From: Aculops lycopersici
Lineage: Eukaryota > Arthropoda > Arachnida > Trombidiformes > Eriophyidae
Assembly: GCA_015350385.1 (NCBI GenBank)
Contig: WNKI01000002.1
Coordinates: 8,880,321-8,944,320 of the forward strand
Direction: 5' to 3'
DNA: 64,000 nucleotides
Positions 30,081 through 40,602 of the stretch are shown here, one piece after another. Each line of letters opens with the position of its first letter. Position 1 is the first letter of the stretch. Position numbers and translations under genes: made by a program. The notes below the pieces were generated by a model. The model searched no databases. It had not been told where the DNA came from and saw only the letters and a program-made list of their open reading frames with translations.

Positions 30081-31877
30081 ATGAGTTTAATGCATAGCTA
30101 TCGTATATTCTCGAGCGCCATACTAGCTTTACTGTTATGCAACACCATATCGGCCCTCAAACATCATCTAGTCCTCAAAGATGACCACCGAATCTTCTTC
30201 AGTGTATCATCATTCGGCTACCTGGCTGGTGGCCGACTTGATGTCATTGTTCAGAATATCAGCTTACACCCGGACCCAAGCGAGGACGATACCCGTTCTC
30301 AATTCGGATTCATTCTTGTCAAGTCGGATGCGATGAAGAATCCTTTGATGATGAACTTAGGCTATGGTGATAGCTCGTGTCTACTACATTACCCAGGCAC
30401 CTACTTTGATGTCGAATTCCTCACAATGAGCTTACTACCAAATGAAAACAAGGTCTCAATCAAGTGTACAAGTGATAGTGTCTTTCCAATGATCAGAAGT
30501 TTACCCCATGATTCTAGAAGAGACGGTGATGCTTCCCATGCCAGCTACATACACAATCGCGATCGTAGAGCAGCAACACCAACAAATCGAACAGGCAGTT
30601 CGAGCGATGATATAGTGCCGATACTAGATGGGGATAGAGAGAGTGGAGTACCAGAGATGAGAAGACATGGCAAAAACAAGAGATTGATGAGCACTTGCAA
30701 TAATACAATTGAACATTTACCTTTGATGAAGGTCATCAGCGAGGATGGGCAGGCAACTTACAGTCTGAACTTTACCATGCTAATTCGTGACGAAAAAGAG
30801 GAGGGGTTCTATTATCTGGTGTTCAATAACTGTCGAGGTTTGAAGCCATTGAGTAACGCACCTCACGAAATTCACACAGCTACGAGGTTCAATCTGAGCA
30901 TGTTAATATACGAAACAAACTATCCAGAAATCTACCTATCTGCTGGCTCTATACCCCTGCCCCAGATGTACTTTGTTGTGTCTGTGATGTACTTCCTGGT
31001 TGGCTGTACATGGGTCAACTTTATTTCAAGACAAAGAGAGAGCACACTCGCCATCCATAGACTGATGACAGTATTGGTATTCGCCAAGGCTTCTTCGTTA
31101 CTATTCCATGGTATAAACTATCATTATATTGCAATCGACGGCCAGCCAGTCGTTACTTGGGCTTATCTATATTATGCCACTAGGTCAGTCAAAGGAGCGC
31201 TATTCTTCATTACATTAGCTCTTATAGGCACCGGATGGTCGTTTATCAAGCATATCTTGAGTGATAAAGATAGAAGTATAATCATATTCGTCGTCGGTTT
31301 GCAAGTGATAGCTCACATAGCCGAGATTGTTCTTGACGAGTCGACTGAGGGCGAGGCGTCTAATGAGTTCTGGGCGGAACTTTGTAGTATGGTTGACCTG
31401 TTTAGTTGTGTTGCCATCTTAATACCTATAAGTTGGTCGGTCAGACATCTTGAGGAAGCGTCAAGAACCGATGGAAAGGCTGCGATCAACTTGAAGAAGC
31501 TAGAGTTATTTAAGAGATTCTATATAATCAGTACAATTTATGTGTACATCACAAGAATTATTTCTTTCTTATTCTTGTCAATGCTATCATACAAATACTC
31601 ATGGTTAGCAGCTCTAGTTTTCGAAATGGTAACGCTTATCTACTATGTCGTAACAGGTATCTATTTCCAACCAATACCAACAAATCCCTACCTACTACTC
31701 TCTAGTGAGAATGATTTCGAGGAAGATATCCTCTTTAGTGTAGACTCTCACGATAGAAATGGGACTCAAATGAATGAGATCGAAAGTGGTCGAAATACCT
31801 CGGACAGAAACGCCTTACTAGATGCGGATGGAAAGCAACCAAGAATGACCAGACGATTGATTGAAGAGGAAGTTTAA
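30081..31877 (+). CDS. GPR107: GPR107/GPR108-type seven-transmembrane protein
   Basis: A 598-aa single-exon protein of the Lung-7TM family, which works in Golgi/endosome trafficking. Seen: a signal peptide (1 to about 26), a luminal domain to about 290 with a charged low-complexity insert (about 150-205) and cysteines, seven hydrophobic helices from about 293 to 530 (first PQMYFVVSVMYFLVGCTWVN; family-typical KALSLLFHGINYHYI-like and VKGALFFITLALIGTGWSFI blocks), a TGIYFQPIPTNPYLLL motif, and a cytosolic tail. GPR107 and GPR108 cannot be separated here. AATAAA at 31930. Confidence 0.93.
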   Translation: MSLMHSYRIFSSAILALLLCNTISALKHHLVLKDDHRIFFSVSSFGYLAGGRLDVIVQNISLHPDPSEDDTRSQFGFILVKSDAMKNPLMMNLGYGDSSCLLHYPGTYFDVEFLTMSLLPNENKVSIKCTSDSVFPMIRSLPHDSRRDGDASHASYIHNRDRRAATPTNRTGSSSDDIVPILDGDRESGVPEMRRHGKNKRLMSTCNNTIEHLPLMKVISEDGQATYSLNFTMLIRDEKEEGFYYLVFNNCRGLKPLSNAPHEIHTATRFNLSMLIYETNYPEIYLSAGSIPLPQMYFVVSVMYFLVGCTWVNFISRQRESTLAIHRLMTVLVFAKASSLLFHGINYHYIAIDGQPVVTWAYLYYATRSVKGALFFITLALIGTGWSFIKHILSDKDRSIIIFVVGLQVIAHIAEIVLDESTEGEASNEFWAELCSMVDLFSCVAILIPISWSVRHLEEASRTDGKAAINLKKLELFKRFYIISTIYVYITRIISFLFLSMLSYKYSWLAALVFEMVTLIYYVVTGIYFQPIPTNPYLLLSSENDFEEDILFSVDSHDRNGTQMNEIESGRNTSDRNALLDADGKQPRMTRRLIEEEV

Positions 31878-31929
31878 CTTAGTTTAGGTGCAATGCACCA
31901 ACTTGAATGATTACCAGCCATGAGATAAC

Positions 31930-31935
31930 AATAAA
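31930..31935 (+). terminator. Poly(A) signal of GPR107
   Basis: AATAAA about 53 nt after the stop codon. Confidence 0.55.
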
Positions 31936-32012
31936 CTCAATTTATTTAAGTTATACCGTTCAGGAGCACAATTCTGGAGACCAGTAAAGATAGTTGTAAA
32001 TTTTACTCAAAA

Positions 32013-32068
32013 AACGAAATTATCCCTAATGAACCATCACCTGATGGTTCATTAGGGATCATTTCGTT
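32013..32068. repeat. 27-bp near-perfect inverted repeat (hairpin)
   Basis: Arms 32013-32039 and 32042-32068 with a 2-nt centre. The inner 18 bp (ATCCCTAATGAACCATCA and its complement) are perfect; the outer 8 bp also pair after one mismatch. A third partial copy of the arm (TTCATTAGGGATGA) follows at 32066-32079. Confidence 0.9.
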
Positions 32069-33493
32069 CATTAGGGATGACCTTTCATTCTTTGGCAAGC
32101 TAGAATTGCAATTAATCGATGTATAGCTTCCTGAAAAGTTACAGAACTGGACGTAGATATACATTGTTCGCACTGGGCGTCACTTCGCGGCAACAGGTGC
32201 GAGTTCTTACACTCATAAGTTAATCTCCGATGTAGAATCTACATGGTCATAAGTACTGGGGCCGACAAGTAGCCTTTGGATTTGCAAAGAGCATTGCGAA
32301 TGCGATGCAGATGCAGCATGTAGGCAATGAAACGACAGCGAGACGAGCGCATCCATCAAGCGGACTGTGGCCAGTGCAGCAAAGAATCAGCGACAGAGTG
32401 AACGGGAACTCGCACAGGAAACGACAGGAGATGGAAAAGAGCTTCTTACATAGAACAGCGATTGTCTTCTCTCTGTCTGGCTTGCGAGGTTGCCAGCTAT
32501 TCTGACGCCCGCACACAGAAACTTAGGCTTCTGCCGCAGCTCGTTGTGGCTCGCGGCAAGTGAGTAATCGGACTGTTCTTATTCAGACTAACCAATTTTG
32601 GTTACCATATTGACCACTCGGGGCGCTTTTCGGTTAGACTCGTATGTAATCCGAAAAACTGGTGGCCAGATTGCGAACTATTCCTTGAAACTTTTATCTA
32701 GAACACAATCCGATCTATTGCTCGCACTTCACTGCACTGCAAAACTTCTGCGGTAAAACAAAATCGTTCGTTCCTTCTCTCGCAGCAGGAGCGCCGATAA
32801 CAGCGATAGCGGCAGCGCTAAGCAGCATCATTATCATAACACCACTAATGATAATCTACAGCCTATTCCATTCCGTAAACTTCCATAGGTAGTACTTCGC
32901 GCGCCCAACTATATCGAGGTTCTGATACTCTCTATTTATATTTCTAATACATAAAGTAATGTCTTGATATTCACAATCTAATATTTTCATCCCAATTGTT
33001 ATAATGAATTTTTTGAATTTTTACATGAAGCACCATGTTAACACATTTAGTTTGTGTTTGATAACAATTGAGAAAAAATCGGTAGCATAAGAACCTGGCA
33101 TAACGGATTTATTAGAGAGCAAACAAAAAACTAGTGCAACTATCAACAATCAATCGATTCACTGATGAATGAATTGAATGATTCAATAACAACGAAATCA
33201 TAACATTTTTGTCATAATCAATTTGCATTTACAAGCCAAAAAAGTTGAATGTTCAAAATCAACATCATCAACAAACAGCTTTAAGCAGCAGGTCTCATCA
33301 TCATCAATTAAGTCATAATACCCTTCACAAATTAACAACTATCATCTTAATTGGCTCTATCCAAACGAACAACGAAGCATTTTCTAGCGACCTCATCAAT
33401 AAGATTTTATTCACGCACCTGATACAAGTAAGATCCTATGATTTTGCAAACAAAAAGGTTTACTTTCTTACACTAATCAATTACCACATCGTC

Positions 33494-35038
33494 ATGGAGG
33501 AGAGAGTTATTATCCAAGTTGTAGGCCAGGTTATGGTCTATGATGGAAGCGCAAAGCAGTGGCACCCTGCAGGCACTTCTTCAGGCAAGTCATCGGTACG
33601 TTTGATTCAATGTTTGCCCAGCAATACGTTTCGAATTCATGCCCAAAAGATCAATGAGTTGAAGGAAGTTGTCTTAGATAGCCAAATTACACGTGAGGTG
33701 AAATACAATTTGGCTAATGAAGTATTCATCCAATGGCACGATTCTCAAGCTTTCTGGGGTCTTAATTTCAGGAAGGGCTCGCCAGATGCGGAGAGTTTCT
33801 TCGCGGCTGTCGTTCAAGTTTTAAAGATCTTGAACCAGAACGCGAATCCTACAATCCAGCAACAAGCCCTACCAAATATGCAACAGGATATGATGAATAA
33901 TGTCAGGCAACAGCTAGTTGTCCAACAACAACAGCAACAACAGAACTCGGCCCAAATCGCACACATAACGATGCAACAACAGCAGCAGCAACAACAACAA
34001 CAAGGTCTCTTGCAGCAGCAACAACAGCAACTACTAAGGCAACAACAATTGTCACAATCGATGGGACCTCCTCAGGCACAACAGCTTCTACAACAAGGGG
34101 CTCCTGCACAGCTGCTTCAGCAACAAGTCCAACCAAATCAACAGCAACAACAACTATTACAACAACAGCAAATCCACCAACAATATGTGCAGTCTCAACA
34201 GCATCAACAACAGCCTCAGGTAGCCCAATCTCACCAACAATCTACCCAGCAAGCGCAACAGATAAATTATTATAATCAACAACAACAACCTCCACCACAA
34301 CCTATGCAACCACCACCGCAACAACCACTTCAGCAACAGCAACCTCCTCAACAACCACAACAACAACAGGTAGCCCCGGCAGCAAGCATAGCACCAGCGG
34401 CGCCTATACCACCTCCACCTCCTCCGCCACCAGCACCACCTGCTTTACTAAACAACCGTCTTGTCATGGGTAATGGACCAACAAATATAGCGGCTAACAC
34501 GAATAACGGAGCTCAACCAAATAGCAACAGTCTACAACATTCACCTGTAACCACTAGCATCAGCAATGGTGGCGGCTCCCTGGTTGGTGATATTAGAAAT
34601 AGCGGTTCTCCCAATCAAGCAACAGTAAATTCATCATTGGCTAATGAATTAGCAAAATGCCAGCTCAGAAAGGTTAATTTGTCCAGATCAGATTCCGAGA
34701 AGGAGTCAGAGTGTAATAACAATGTAATCCCCAATGCAAAGACAACACGCGCCGCTAGTCTCGCTTGTCGCCCAGATGGTTTGATGAGCGATCTAACCAA
34801 AAAATTGGCTTTAAGGAATAAGCAGCAAAGTGGCGACAATGCAAGCTCTAGTAGTGGCAACTCCAATGGCAACGGAAACGGGGTCTCGAATAAAAATTGC
34901 ATAAACGGAGGCACAAATCTAGACAAGGGTCAGGAGAGCTGGTTAGCAGATTTGATTAGAAAAGAAATAAGCAAGGAGATAACCAAGATGAAAGCTGAGA
35001 TAATCGATGTTATTAAAGCAGAACTCAGACAACGATAA
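33494..35038 (+). CDS. ena: Enabled / VASP actin elongation factor
   Basis: A 514-aa protein from the ATG at 33494. Ena/VASP proteins elongate actin filaments at the leading edge and in axon growth cones. Seen: an N-terminal EVH1 domain (1 to about 115; RVIIQVVGQVMVYDGSAKQW, NTFRIHA, VFIQWHDSQAFWGLNFR), a long polyGln region (about 135-290) encoded by CAA/CAG runs, a short proline-rich stretch (PPPPPPPPAPPALLNN), a GAB-like G-actin motif (LANELAKCQLRKV), an FAB-like motif (LTKKLALRNK), and a C-terminal tetramerisation coiled coil (IRKEISKEITKMKAEIIDVI). The FPPPP-ligand-binding EVH1 core is intact. AATAAA at 35310. Confidence 0.95.
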   Translation: MEERVIIQVVGQVMVYDGSAKQWHPAGTSSGKSSVRLIQCLPSNTFRIHAQKINELKEVVLDSQITREVKYNLANEVFIQWHDSQAFWGLNFRKGSPDAESFFAAVVQVLKILNQNANPTIQQQALPNMQQDMMNNVRQQLVVQQQQQQQNSAQIAHITMQQQQQQQQQQGLLQQQQQQLLRQQQLSQSMGPPQAQQLLQQGAPAQLLQQQVQPNQQQQQLLQQQQIHQQYVQSQQHQQQPQVAQSHQQSTQQAQQINYYNQQQQPPPQPMQPPPQQPLQQQQPPQQPQQQQVAPAASIAPAAPIPPPPPPPPAPPALLNNRLVMGNGPTNIAANTNNGAQPNSNSLQHSPVTTSISNGGGSLVGDIRNSGSPNQATVNSSLANELAKCQLRKVNLSRSDSEKESECNNNVIPNAKTTRAASLACRPDGLMSDLTKKLALRNKQQSGDNASSSSGNSNGNGNGVSNKNCINGGTNLDKGQESWLADLIRKEISKEITKMKAEIIDVIKAELRQR

Positions 35039-35494
35039 AGATCGGAATTCCATCCCTCTAATGAGATGGAAAACACCAGCAACACAAGAGAACATTACGA
35101 AAAGTTTCTGGCCAAATTATCAAATATGGTTCACTCAAATGACATCTCATGATCATGGTTAAATTGCCACCAAATACTTCTTGATCTACGGCTGCAAGAG
35201 TAAGGGGCAATGAGAAAAGAAAGGCATATTGAATCACCATGGATAACCAGAGATAACAGGACCAGCACTATGATTTTGATCATCATCATTATATTCAGTA
35301 CCCTATAACAATAAAGCGACGAAGATTATTTATTTACAATGCGCCGTTGTCTTCATAATTTCTATAGTCCAAGCCAAAACTCTTTTTGGCTCCACAGATT
35401 ATGGTTTCAAAATATTAAAACAGATAATTGTACCTCCGATGCATGGAAGCACTCCAACTTAAGCTGAAGTTTTCAGTTTAATTTTCATTCGAGG
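35039..35494. other. Convergent 3' region Enabled / STAM
   Basis: 3' UTRs of two convergent genes; AATAAA for Enabled at 35310-35315. No coding sequence seen. Confidence 0.5.
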
Positions 35495-36709
35495 TTAACA
35501 TTGATTCAGATATAGATACTCTCGCATGGATTCGGTGAGTTGTCGATTGGCGGTATTTAGTGCAACTTGTATTCTATCCAGTCTTTCAAGCTCTCTATCA
35601 AGGAGCTTACTCATCCTGCCACATTGCTCTTCAAGCATCAATAATTCGTCCGAATCAGGATTGATACCTGTAGGATCAGCTTCATGGATGAGGTGCAACA
35701 ACCGATCTATCTTACTCTCATCTATCTCGGTAATCTCCTCTTCGAGAAACTTTACCCTGACTTGATCATCAAATTGTACACTTTTACCCGTCACTTGTCC
35801 TTCAATTGGTGCGTTCAAGTCCTTGGTGACAAAGTTGGCTGGAAATAAACCTTCACCTCGATGATTATTACCTGACCACCAATTCTCGTCTCTATCATCT
35901 GTAACAACAATCAATTCGCCTGCCTTGAATGTGAGCTCATTGTCCTCGGCTGCTTCGAAATCATACAAAGCTCTCACTTTAAATGTCTCCCTCTGAGGAG
36001 CGTCACGGGACGATAAGCTGGAGTTGGAGGGTTGAGTAGTTGAGGCTGATCGACTAGTGCTGTTGTCATTACCGATATTGGTTGGAATATCTGGATATAG
36101 ACTCGCGGTTGTATTGATTGCTGTGGAGGCGGTCGAAGGATTGCTTATGCGGCTATTGCTCGTTGATGGACCCTTGACATCCTTCATCGACAATTCTAAA
36201 GCCTTGATAATGTCCTCTTCCTCTTGATCACTTATGACAACATTTGGATCTTTTGGTAGTTGAGGTTTGCTTGGATCGGTAAAGTCATGCCCTTCCTTCT
36301 TCAATTGTGAGTAAAAGAGTGGAATGATCTCTAACTCCGGGTCCGATTTGAACTCGTTCTCTGCCCATTTTTTCAGCATTAGCTTGAAGCGCTCAATTAC
36401 CTTTGGATGGCCCCGTTCCAGCAACTTGCGAGCCTCGTTTTGAAACTCTCTGGAGGCAACTTCGAGATGGAACTTTTTCCCACAATTGCTAACACAAGCA
36501 TCAAGTAATATAACGGCTTGGATAGAAACATTTGGATGATTATGTCCCATTCGCTTTAAAATTGACCTGAAGTGCTCCAAGGGCCGCGCTTGCTGAACAT
36601 TGATGTAATCGCAACATTCTAGTATAGATTGCCAATCCTCAGCCACATTAGCCTCAGTTGTAGCCTTTTCCACCAATTTGTCAAAGGGATTTGCACCAAA
36701 AATAGGCAT
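35495..36709 (-). CDS. Stam: Signal transducing adaptor molecule (ESCRT-0)
   Basis: A 404-aa single-exon protein. STAM with HRS forms ESCRT-0, which sorts ubiquitinated receptors on endosomes. Seen: a VHS domain (1 to about 140; NPFDKLVEKATTEANVAEDW, VILLDACVSNCGKKFHLEV), a ubiquitin-interacting motif (about 163-180; EEEDIIKALELSMKDV), a Ser/Thr linker, an SH3 domain (about 243-300; VRALYDFEAAEDNELTFKAG, WWSG, GLFPANFV), and a GAT-like coiled coil to the C-terminus. Vertebrate STAMs run on to about 520-540 aa with a Pro/Gln tail; here the protein ends at the coiled coil. Divergent from NFU1. Confidence 0.96.
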   Translation of the reverse strand: MPIFGANPFDKLVEKATTEANVAEDWQSILECCDYINVQQARPLEHFRSILKRMGHNHPNVSIQAVILLDACVSNCGKKFHLEVASREFQNEARKLLERGHPKVIERFKLMLKKWAENEFKSDPELEIIPLFYSQLKKEGHDFTDPSKPQLPKDPNVVISDQEEEDIIKALELSMKDVKGPSTSNSRISNPSTASTAINTTASLYPDIPTNIGNDNSTSRSASTTQPSNSSLSSRDAPQRETFKVRALYDFEAAEDNELTFKAGELIVVTDDRDENWWSGNNHRGEGLFPANFVTKDLNAPIEGQVTGKSVQFDDQVRVKFLEEEITEIDESKIDRLLHLIHEADPTGINPDSDELLMLEEQCGRMSKLLDRELERLDRIQVALNTANRQLTESMREYLYLNQC

Positions 36710-36731
36710 TTTGATTTATAATAGGTCTATT

Positions 36732-36739
36732 TATCGATA
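36732..36739. promoter_or_regulatory. DRE-like palindrome TATCGATA in a divergent promoter
   Basis: TATCGATA lies 23 nt upstream of the STAM ATG, in the 276-nt head-to-head gap to NFU1. In flies this 8-mer is the DREF-binding element of housekeeping promoters. Its role here is inference from that precedent. Confidence 0.35.
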
Positions 36740-36985
36740 GTCAAGTGGTGATTATCCAATTTTATCATGAGTAGCTCCAAAGAATAGCGCAGTAAACAAG
36801 CGAACAGCTCCCTGGTTGTTGTTGTGCTGAGAAAAAGAAAACAACTCCTGCGCTGAGCTTTTCGCGTTGTAAATTGATCTGCCATCTTTTGCCTTGGCGC
36901 CCACGTTGGAATTTAAATTTTTCACATCAAACTGAAATTCTTTCGAATCCTAGTTAATTAGTGCTTACTTGATTGACAAATCACC

Positions 36986-37339
36986 ATGTTCTCAATCATA
37001 AAGTTCGCCTCATCCAGATGTCTGGCTACGGTTAGACAGCCGATAGCGGCTCGCATGCCTTTCCTACGTGAAATGTCAAGCCAGAGTGCCGAATCGGCAG
37101 AAACCATCAAGGAGATTCAGGAGCTTATCAAGGACAAGATCAGGCCTACAATACAGGAGCATGGTGGAGATTTGGAGTTTGTATCCTACGAGAACAAAAT
37201 AGTGAGAGTGCGCCTCCAGGGCGCCTGTTCCACTTGTCCCAGCTCAATTGTGACCTTGAAAAATGGAGTACGAAACATGCTGCAGTACTATGTGCCCGAG
37301 ATTGAAGATGTAGAGGAGGTTCTAGATGGAGAACCTTAG
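36986..37339 (+). CDS. NFU1: Mitochondrial NFU1-type Fe-S scaffold, short form
   Basis: A 117-aa single-exon protein. NFU1 hands 4Fe-4S clusters to lipoyl synthase and other mitochondrial enzymes. Seen: a basic mitochondrial presequence-like N-terminus (1 to about 30) and the complete NifU C-terminal domain (about 40-115): IKDKIRPTIQEHGGDLEFVS, LQGACSTCPSSIVTLKNGVR with the cluster-binding CxxC, and YVPEIEDVEEV. The Nfu N-terminal domain, present in human NFU1 (254 aa), is absent, and I found no exon for it upstream in the short gap to STAM. ATG at 36986 just before the presequence. Confidence 0.9.
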   Translation: MFSIIKFASSRCLATVRQPIAARMPFLREMSSQSAESAETIKEIQELIKDKIRPTIQEHGGDLEFVSYENKIVRVRLQGACSTCPSSIVTLKNGVRNMLQYYVPEIEDVEEVLDGEP

Positions 37340-37783
37340 AGAGGTGTAGGAGGTAGATGTTTCATGCCACGAGTTTTGGCAAGAATAAAAATTTTGAGAT
37401 CTCGATCAAAAGGCTATAAGGTAAGGTTATCTATTTAGTAGTATTATACTTATAACAGCGTGTATCTGGTTCAAATTTTATAATAATCTAATTTCATCTC
37501 GCCACAGGAAAAAGGTCTGTGTTGCGCGACGACGACACTCATCGATCTCTCTTACAGATTACTTTGTATTTAGGGCTCAAACCAAGGTAGGTTTGTGGGG
37601 TAAGGTGTGGATTTGTCTTCTGTAGGTATATATGTTTGTGTAGGTCTCACGTTGACATTTTTGACTGGTTGGTGTTTAGTTCGGATATTAAGTGTCTTCA
37701 TTTTGATGTTGGTGTATCATGTTGTAGTTCTGTGATCATTTCAATTGTAATAGATTTAAAAATTTTATTGATGCTTCAATTGT
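37340..37783. other. Convergent 3' region NFU1 / ADP-ATP translocase
   Basis: T-rich and G-rich 3' UTR sequence; TTTATT at 37764-37769 reads AATAAA for the translocase gene on the minus strand. No gene seen. Confidence 0.5.
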
Positions 37784-38695
37784 TTAAACCTTGACTCCAA
37801 ACATCAGTTCACGCAACTCGTCGTATAACACCAAGACGAAAGCTCCACCGGTTCCACGAAGAACGTTACTGAAAGCTCCCTTGAAGAAAGCGCCACCTCC
37901 CTCTGTCTTAGCAATCTTCGACCAACAGTCGATGGTGTTCTTGTACATGCGCTCGTTTGCGGCACGTCCAGATTGCATCATCATACGACGACGAACTGTG
38001 TCGAATGGGTATGAGATAATTCCAGAAACTGTGGTGACAGTTTGGGCGATCATCCATGAGACGACAAGTGGTGTGTTCTTGGGGTCTGGTAGCATGCCCT
38101 TGGCTGTGTCGAAGAAACCAAAGTAGGCAGCACGGTAGATGATAATACCCTGGACTGAAACGTTGAATCCTCTGTAAAGACCAATGAGACCGTCGGATTT
38201 GAAGATCTTGGTCAAACAATTTCCTAGACCGCTAAACTCACGCTCGGCTCCCTTCTTACCAATATCGGCAGCCAAACGGGTACGGGCGAAGTCCAATGGG
38301 TAGACGAAGCAAAGTGAGGTGGCTCCAGCTGCTCCACCACTGGCTAGATTACCAGCAAAGTAACGCCAAAATTGGGTCTTCTTGTCGACACCGCCCAAGA
38401 AAACTTGCTTGTACTTGTCCTTGAAGGCGAAGTTGAGCGCTTGGGTGGGAAAGTAACGAATGACGTTGGCCAAATTTCCTCTCCAGAAACTAGTAAATCC
38501 TTGCTCCTTAGGAATACGAACAAAGCAGTCGATCATACCCTTGTACCGTTGGTCTACGGCAATTTGCTTGCTAGCGTGTTGAACCTGAAGCAAGAGCTTG
38601 ACACGCTCAATTGGCGCGACCGCAGTCTTTGAGATGGCAGCAGCCACTCCACCGGCCGCAAAGTCCTTGGCGAAATTTATGACCTCGTTCGACAT
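37784..38695 (-). CDS. ANT: ADP/ATP translocase (mitochondrial carrier)
   Basis: A 303-aa single-exon protein from the ATG at 38695; the frame is open further up but only from a TTG. It exchanges matrix ATP for cytosolic ADP across the inner mitochondrial membrane. Seen: three mitochondrial-carrier repeats with signatures PIERVK, PLDFAR and PFDTVR, six hydrophobic helices, and the ADP/ATP-carrier hallmark RRRMMM (about residue 240). Codon choice is C-rich at third positions compared with neighbours, as expected for a highly expressed gene (fly orthologue sesB). Confidence 0.97.
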   Translation of the reverse strand: MSNEVINFAKDFAAGGVAAAISKTAVAPIERVKLLLQVQHASKQIAVDQRYKGMIDCFVRIPKEQGFTSFWRGNLANVIRYFPTQALNFAFKDKYKQVFLGGVDKKTQFWRYFAGNLASGGAAGATSLCFVYPLDFARTRLAADIGKKGAEREFSGLGNCLTKIFKSDGLIGLYRGFNVSVQGIIIYRAAYFGFFDTAKGMLPDPKNTPLVVSWMIAQTVTTVSGIISYPFDTVRRRMMMQSGRAANERMYKNTIDCWSKIAKTEGGGAFFKGAFSNVLRGTGGAFVLVLYDELRELMFGVKV

Positions 38696-40602
38696 GATGA
38701 TTTCTTTTTTCAATTTGTTTTAAATGTATGTATATGTAGAACTAAATGATAATTTGTTTAGGTGGTTGTGGTGATGAGGTGAGCTAAAAGGTTTTGACTT
38801 GTTGGTATTATTATTATTGGTAGATAATTTGTAAGTTGGTAATAATTTAATTTAAATCTTTTCTTGGTTCCTTGAATGTGATTCAAAGTCAAAGTTGGAG
38901 CGAGTGGTAGATAGAGAGACAATGAAATGTGCCGGCCAAATGCTGTTGCTATATTACGCGATGGTATCTTCCACGGAGTTCAGCCGCAGGAGTAGCAAAG
39001 TCTTTCACGTTCTCTCCCTCTTTTTCTCTCGCTCACTGTGCAATGCCTTTTCTCCTTTGAGCAGCAGCGGCGGTGTGTTCCCTGCGGCCGGGGGAAGGAC
39101 ACCCTAGGCGACCAATGGAGTCATTGCCACACTCGCCGCCATTGCGCCCTCGTCGACAACGACAACGTCGATTTTGCTAGCTCTCTCGGTCAACGCAGCA
39201 GCAGCGGCAGTCATCAAGGAGCGTTTCCAGCAGCGGTAGCGGATGGAATCCGATGTGAGCGAACTGAGGCACGAGTTACGGGCGTGAGCGAGCTAGCAAA
39301 TTTTAGAAATTAATTACCCAACCGACCACATAGTGGCGCCACCTCCACGCAACGGTACGAGAATTTCTCTTCCTTGGCCACCAAGTGGTCGATTCTTAAA
39401 CTAAATTTGATGCGCCATAGTTGCAAGACGCGACACCCATCTAGACAGTGGCGTTGCAATGGCATGGACTTGAGCATTGGTAGCCAAAGTTGCCTGCAGT
39501 TCGCTCATCTGCGAGGTTGTACTTCACCGAGTGGCGCCATCGTTGCGTTACAGTGTCGCCTCCTTTCGACGTCTCGTCGCATCTTCCATTCGAATAACAC
39601 GGAGAAAAGTTGCGTTCATTTTGGCTGCCTGAAAGTCTCGCTCTCCTTTTGCATTAGCACAGGCTGGTCATTGTTACATCCAGTTTGTCTGCCAGTTTGT
39701 TGCTTAGTCTGCCTGCCGCCTGCCTGCGTTGCCAACCAAAGAGATGAAAACTTTTTCCCGTTTGCTTCTGCTGCTGCAGGCTGCAGCCGGCAACGCAACT
39801 GGCACTGACATTCGCTATTCGCCAATGGCCATTAGTGAGCCTCCATCCCTGTCTGTTCAGAAAAAATTCGCTGCAGATTTCGCCGCTTCCCCCCATTGAA
39901 CTGAATGGCAAAACTATGCATTAGAGAAGTGCCTCAAGTTGCTGTTCGCTCGGTATCTGAAAGTCGCAAATTCACGCAAGTGTATGCGTGTATTTACCCC
40001 ATTCCAAGCGCATCAATACTGAAATACACTCGCTCACAGAGAGTCATTGTTGAGAATAGAGCAAGTCAAATTTTGTTTTGGCCACCACCGACGCCGGAGT
40101 CGACAACGAATCGTGCAAGTTTTGTTGCTCATGTCCACTCGTCAATCTCTCTTGTGTCACCCAACCTCTTGACAGAGTTGGACCCATCCAACTTTGCTAC
40201 TATTAGCCAATTGAAACTTTCCAAAAGTCTATATTGACCAGTGGCTTAGAGCTAATTTCATCTTATTGGATACAACTACAAGGCAATGGATATCAATGAA
40301 TTAGCTCATTATATTGACATCAACTCGAAATGATATCATTCGAGTTTGTAATTGAAGTATCAACTTGCATCGAAATCATCGACAGACTTGGACAACAACA
40401 AACTTTTCCAGTCAACTAAGCACATGGCAATATATCATAAACACCAACTATAGAATAGTATTATATTAACTTATTAACTTTGCAGCAAAACTCACTCATC
40501 CTTGATTACTCTCAGCAAGTTTTTCCACCTGATCGCTAAACAACTTATAACTTAGGGAACCCGAAACAACCAGGTTGCAACACTACGACTCTCCATCCTA
40601 AT
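38696..40602. other. Intergenic, translocase and RSF1 promoters
   Basis: About 1.9 kb between divergent genes. It includes a GC-richer stretch (38.9-39.9 kb). One 110-aa open frame with an ATG (39905-40237) has no recognisable features and is probably chance or 5' UTR. No other structure noted. Confidence 0.5.

Larger units (their letters stand above)
31878..33493. other. Intergenic between GPR107 and Enabled
   Basis: Contains the inverted repeat at 32013-32068. The remainder is AT-rich and probably includes the Enabled promoter and 5' UTR; an open frame extends upstream of the Enabled ATG (from 33245) but has no ATG start. No other gene seen. Confidence 0.5.

Noticed and set aside
34157..34366. 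Leu-rich antisense frame in Enabled
   Set aside because: Shadow of the polyGln CAA/CAG tract on the opposite strand.
39905..40237. 110-aa open frame with an ATG upstream of RSF1
   Set aside because: No domain, signal or conserved-looking block; likely 5' UTR or chance.
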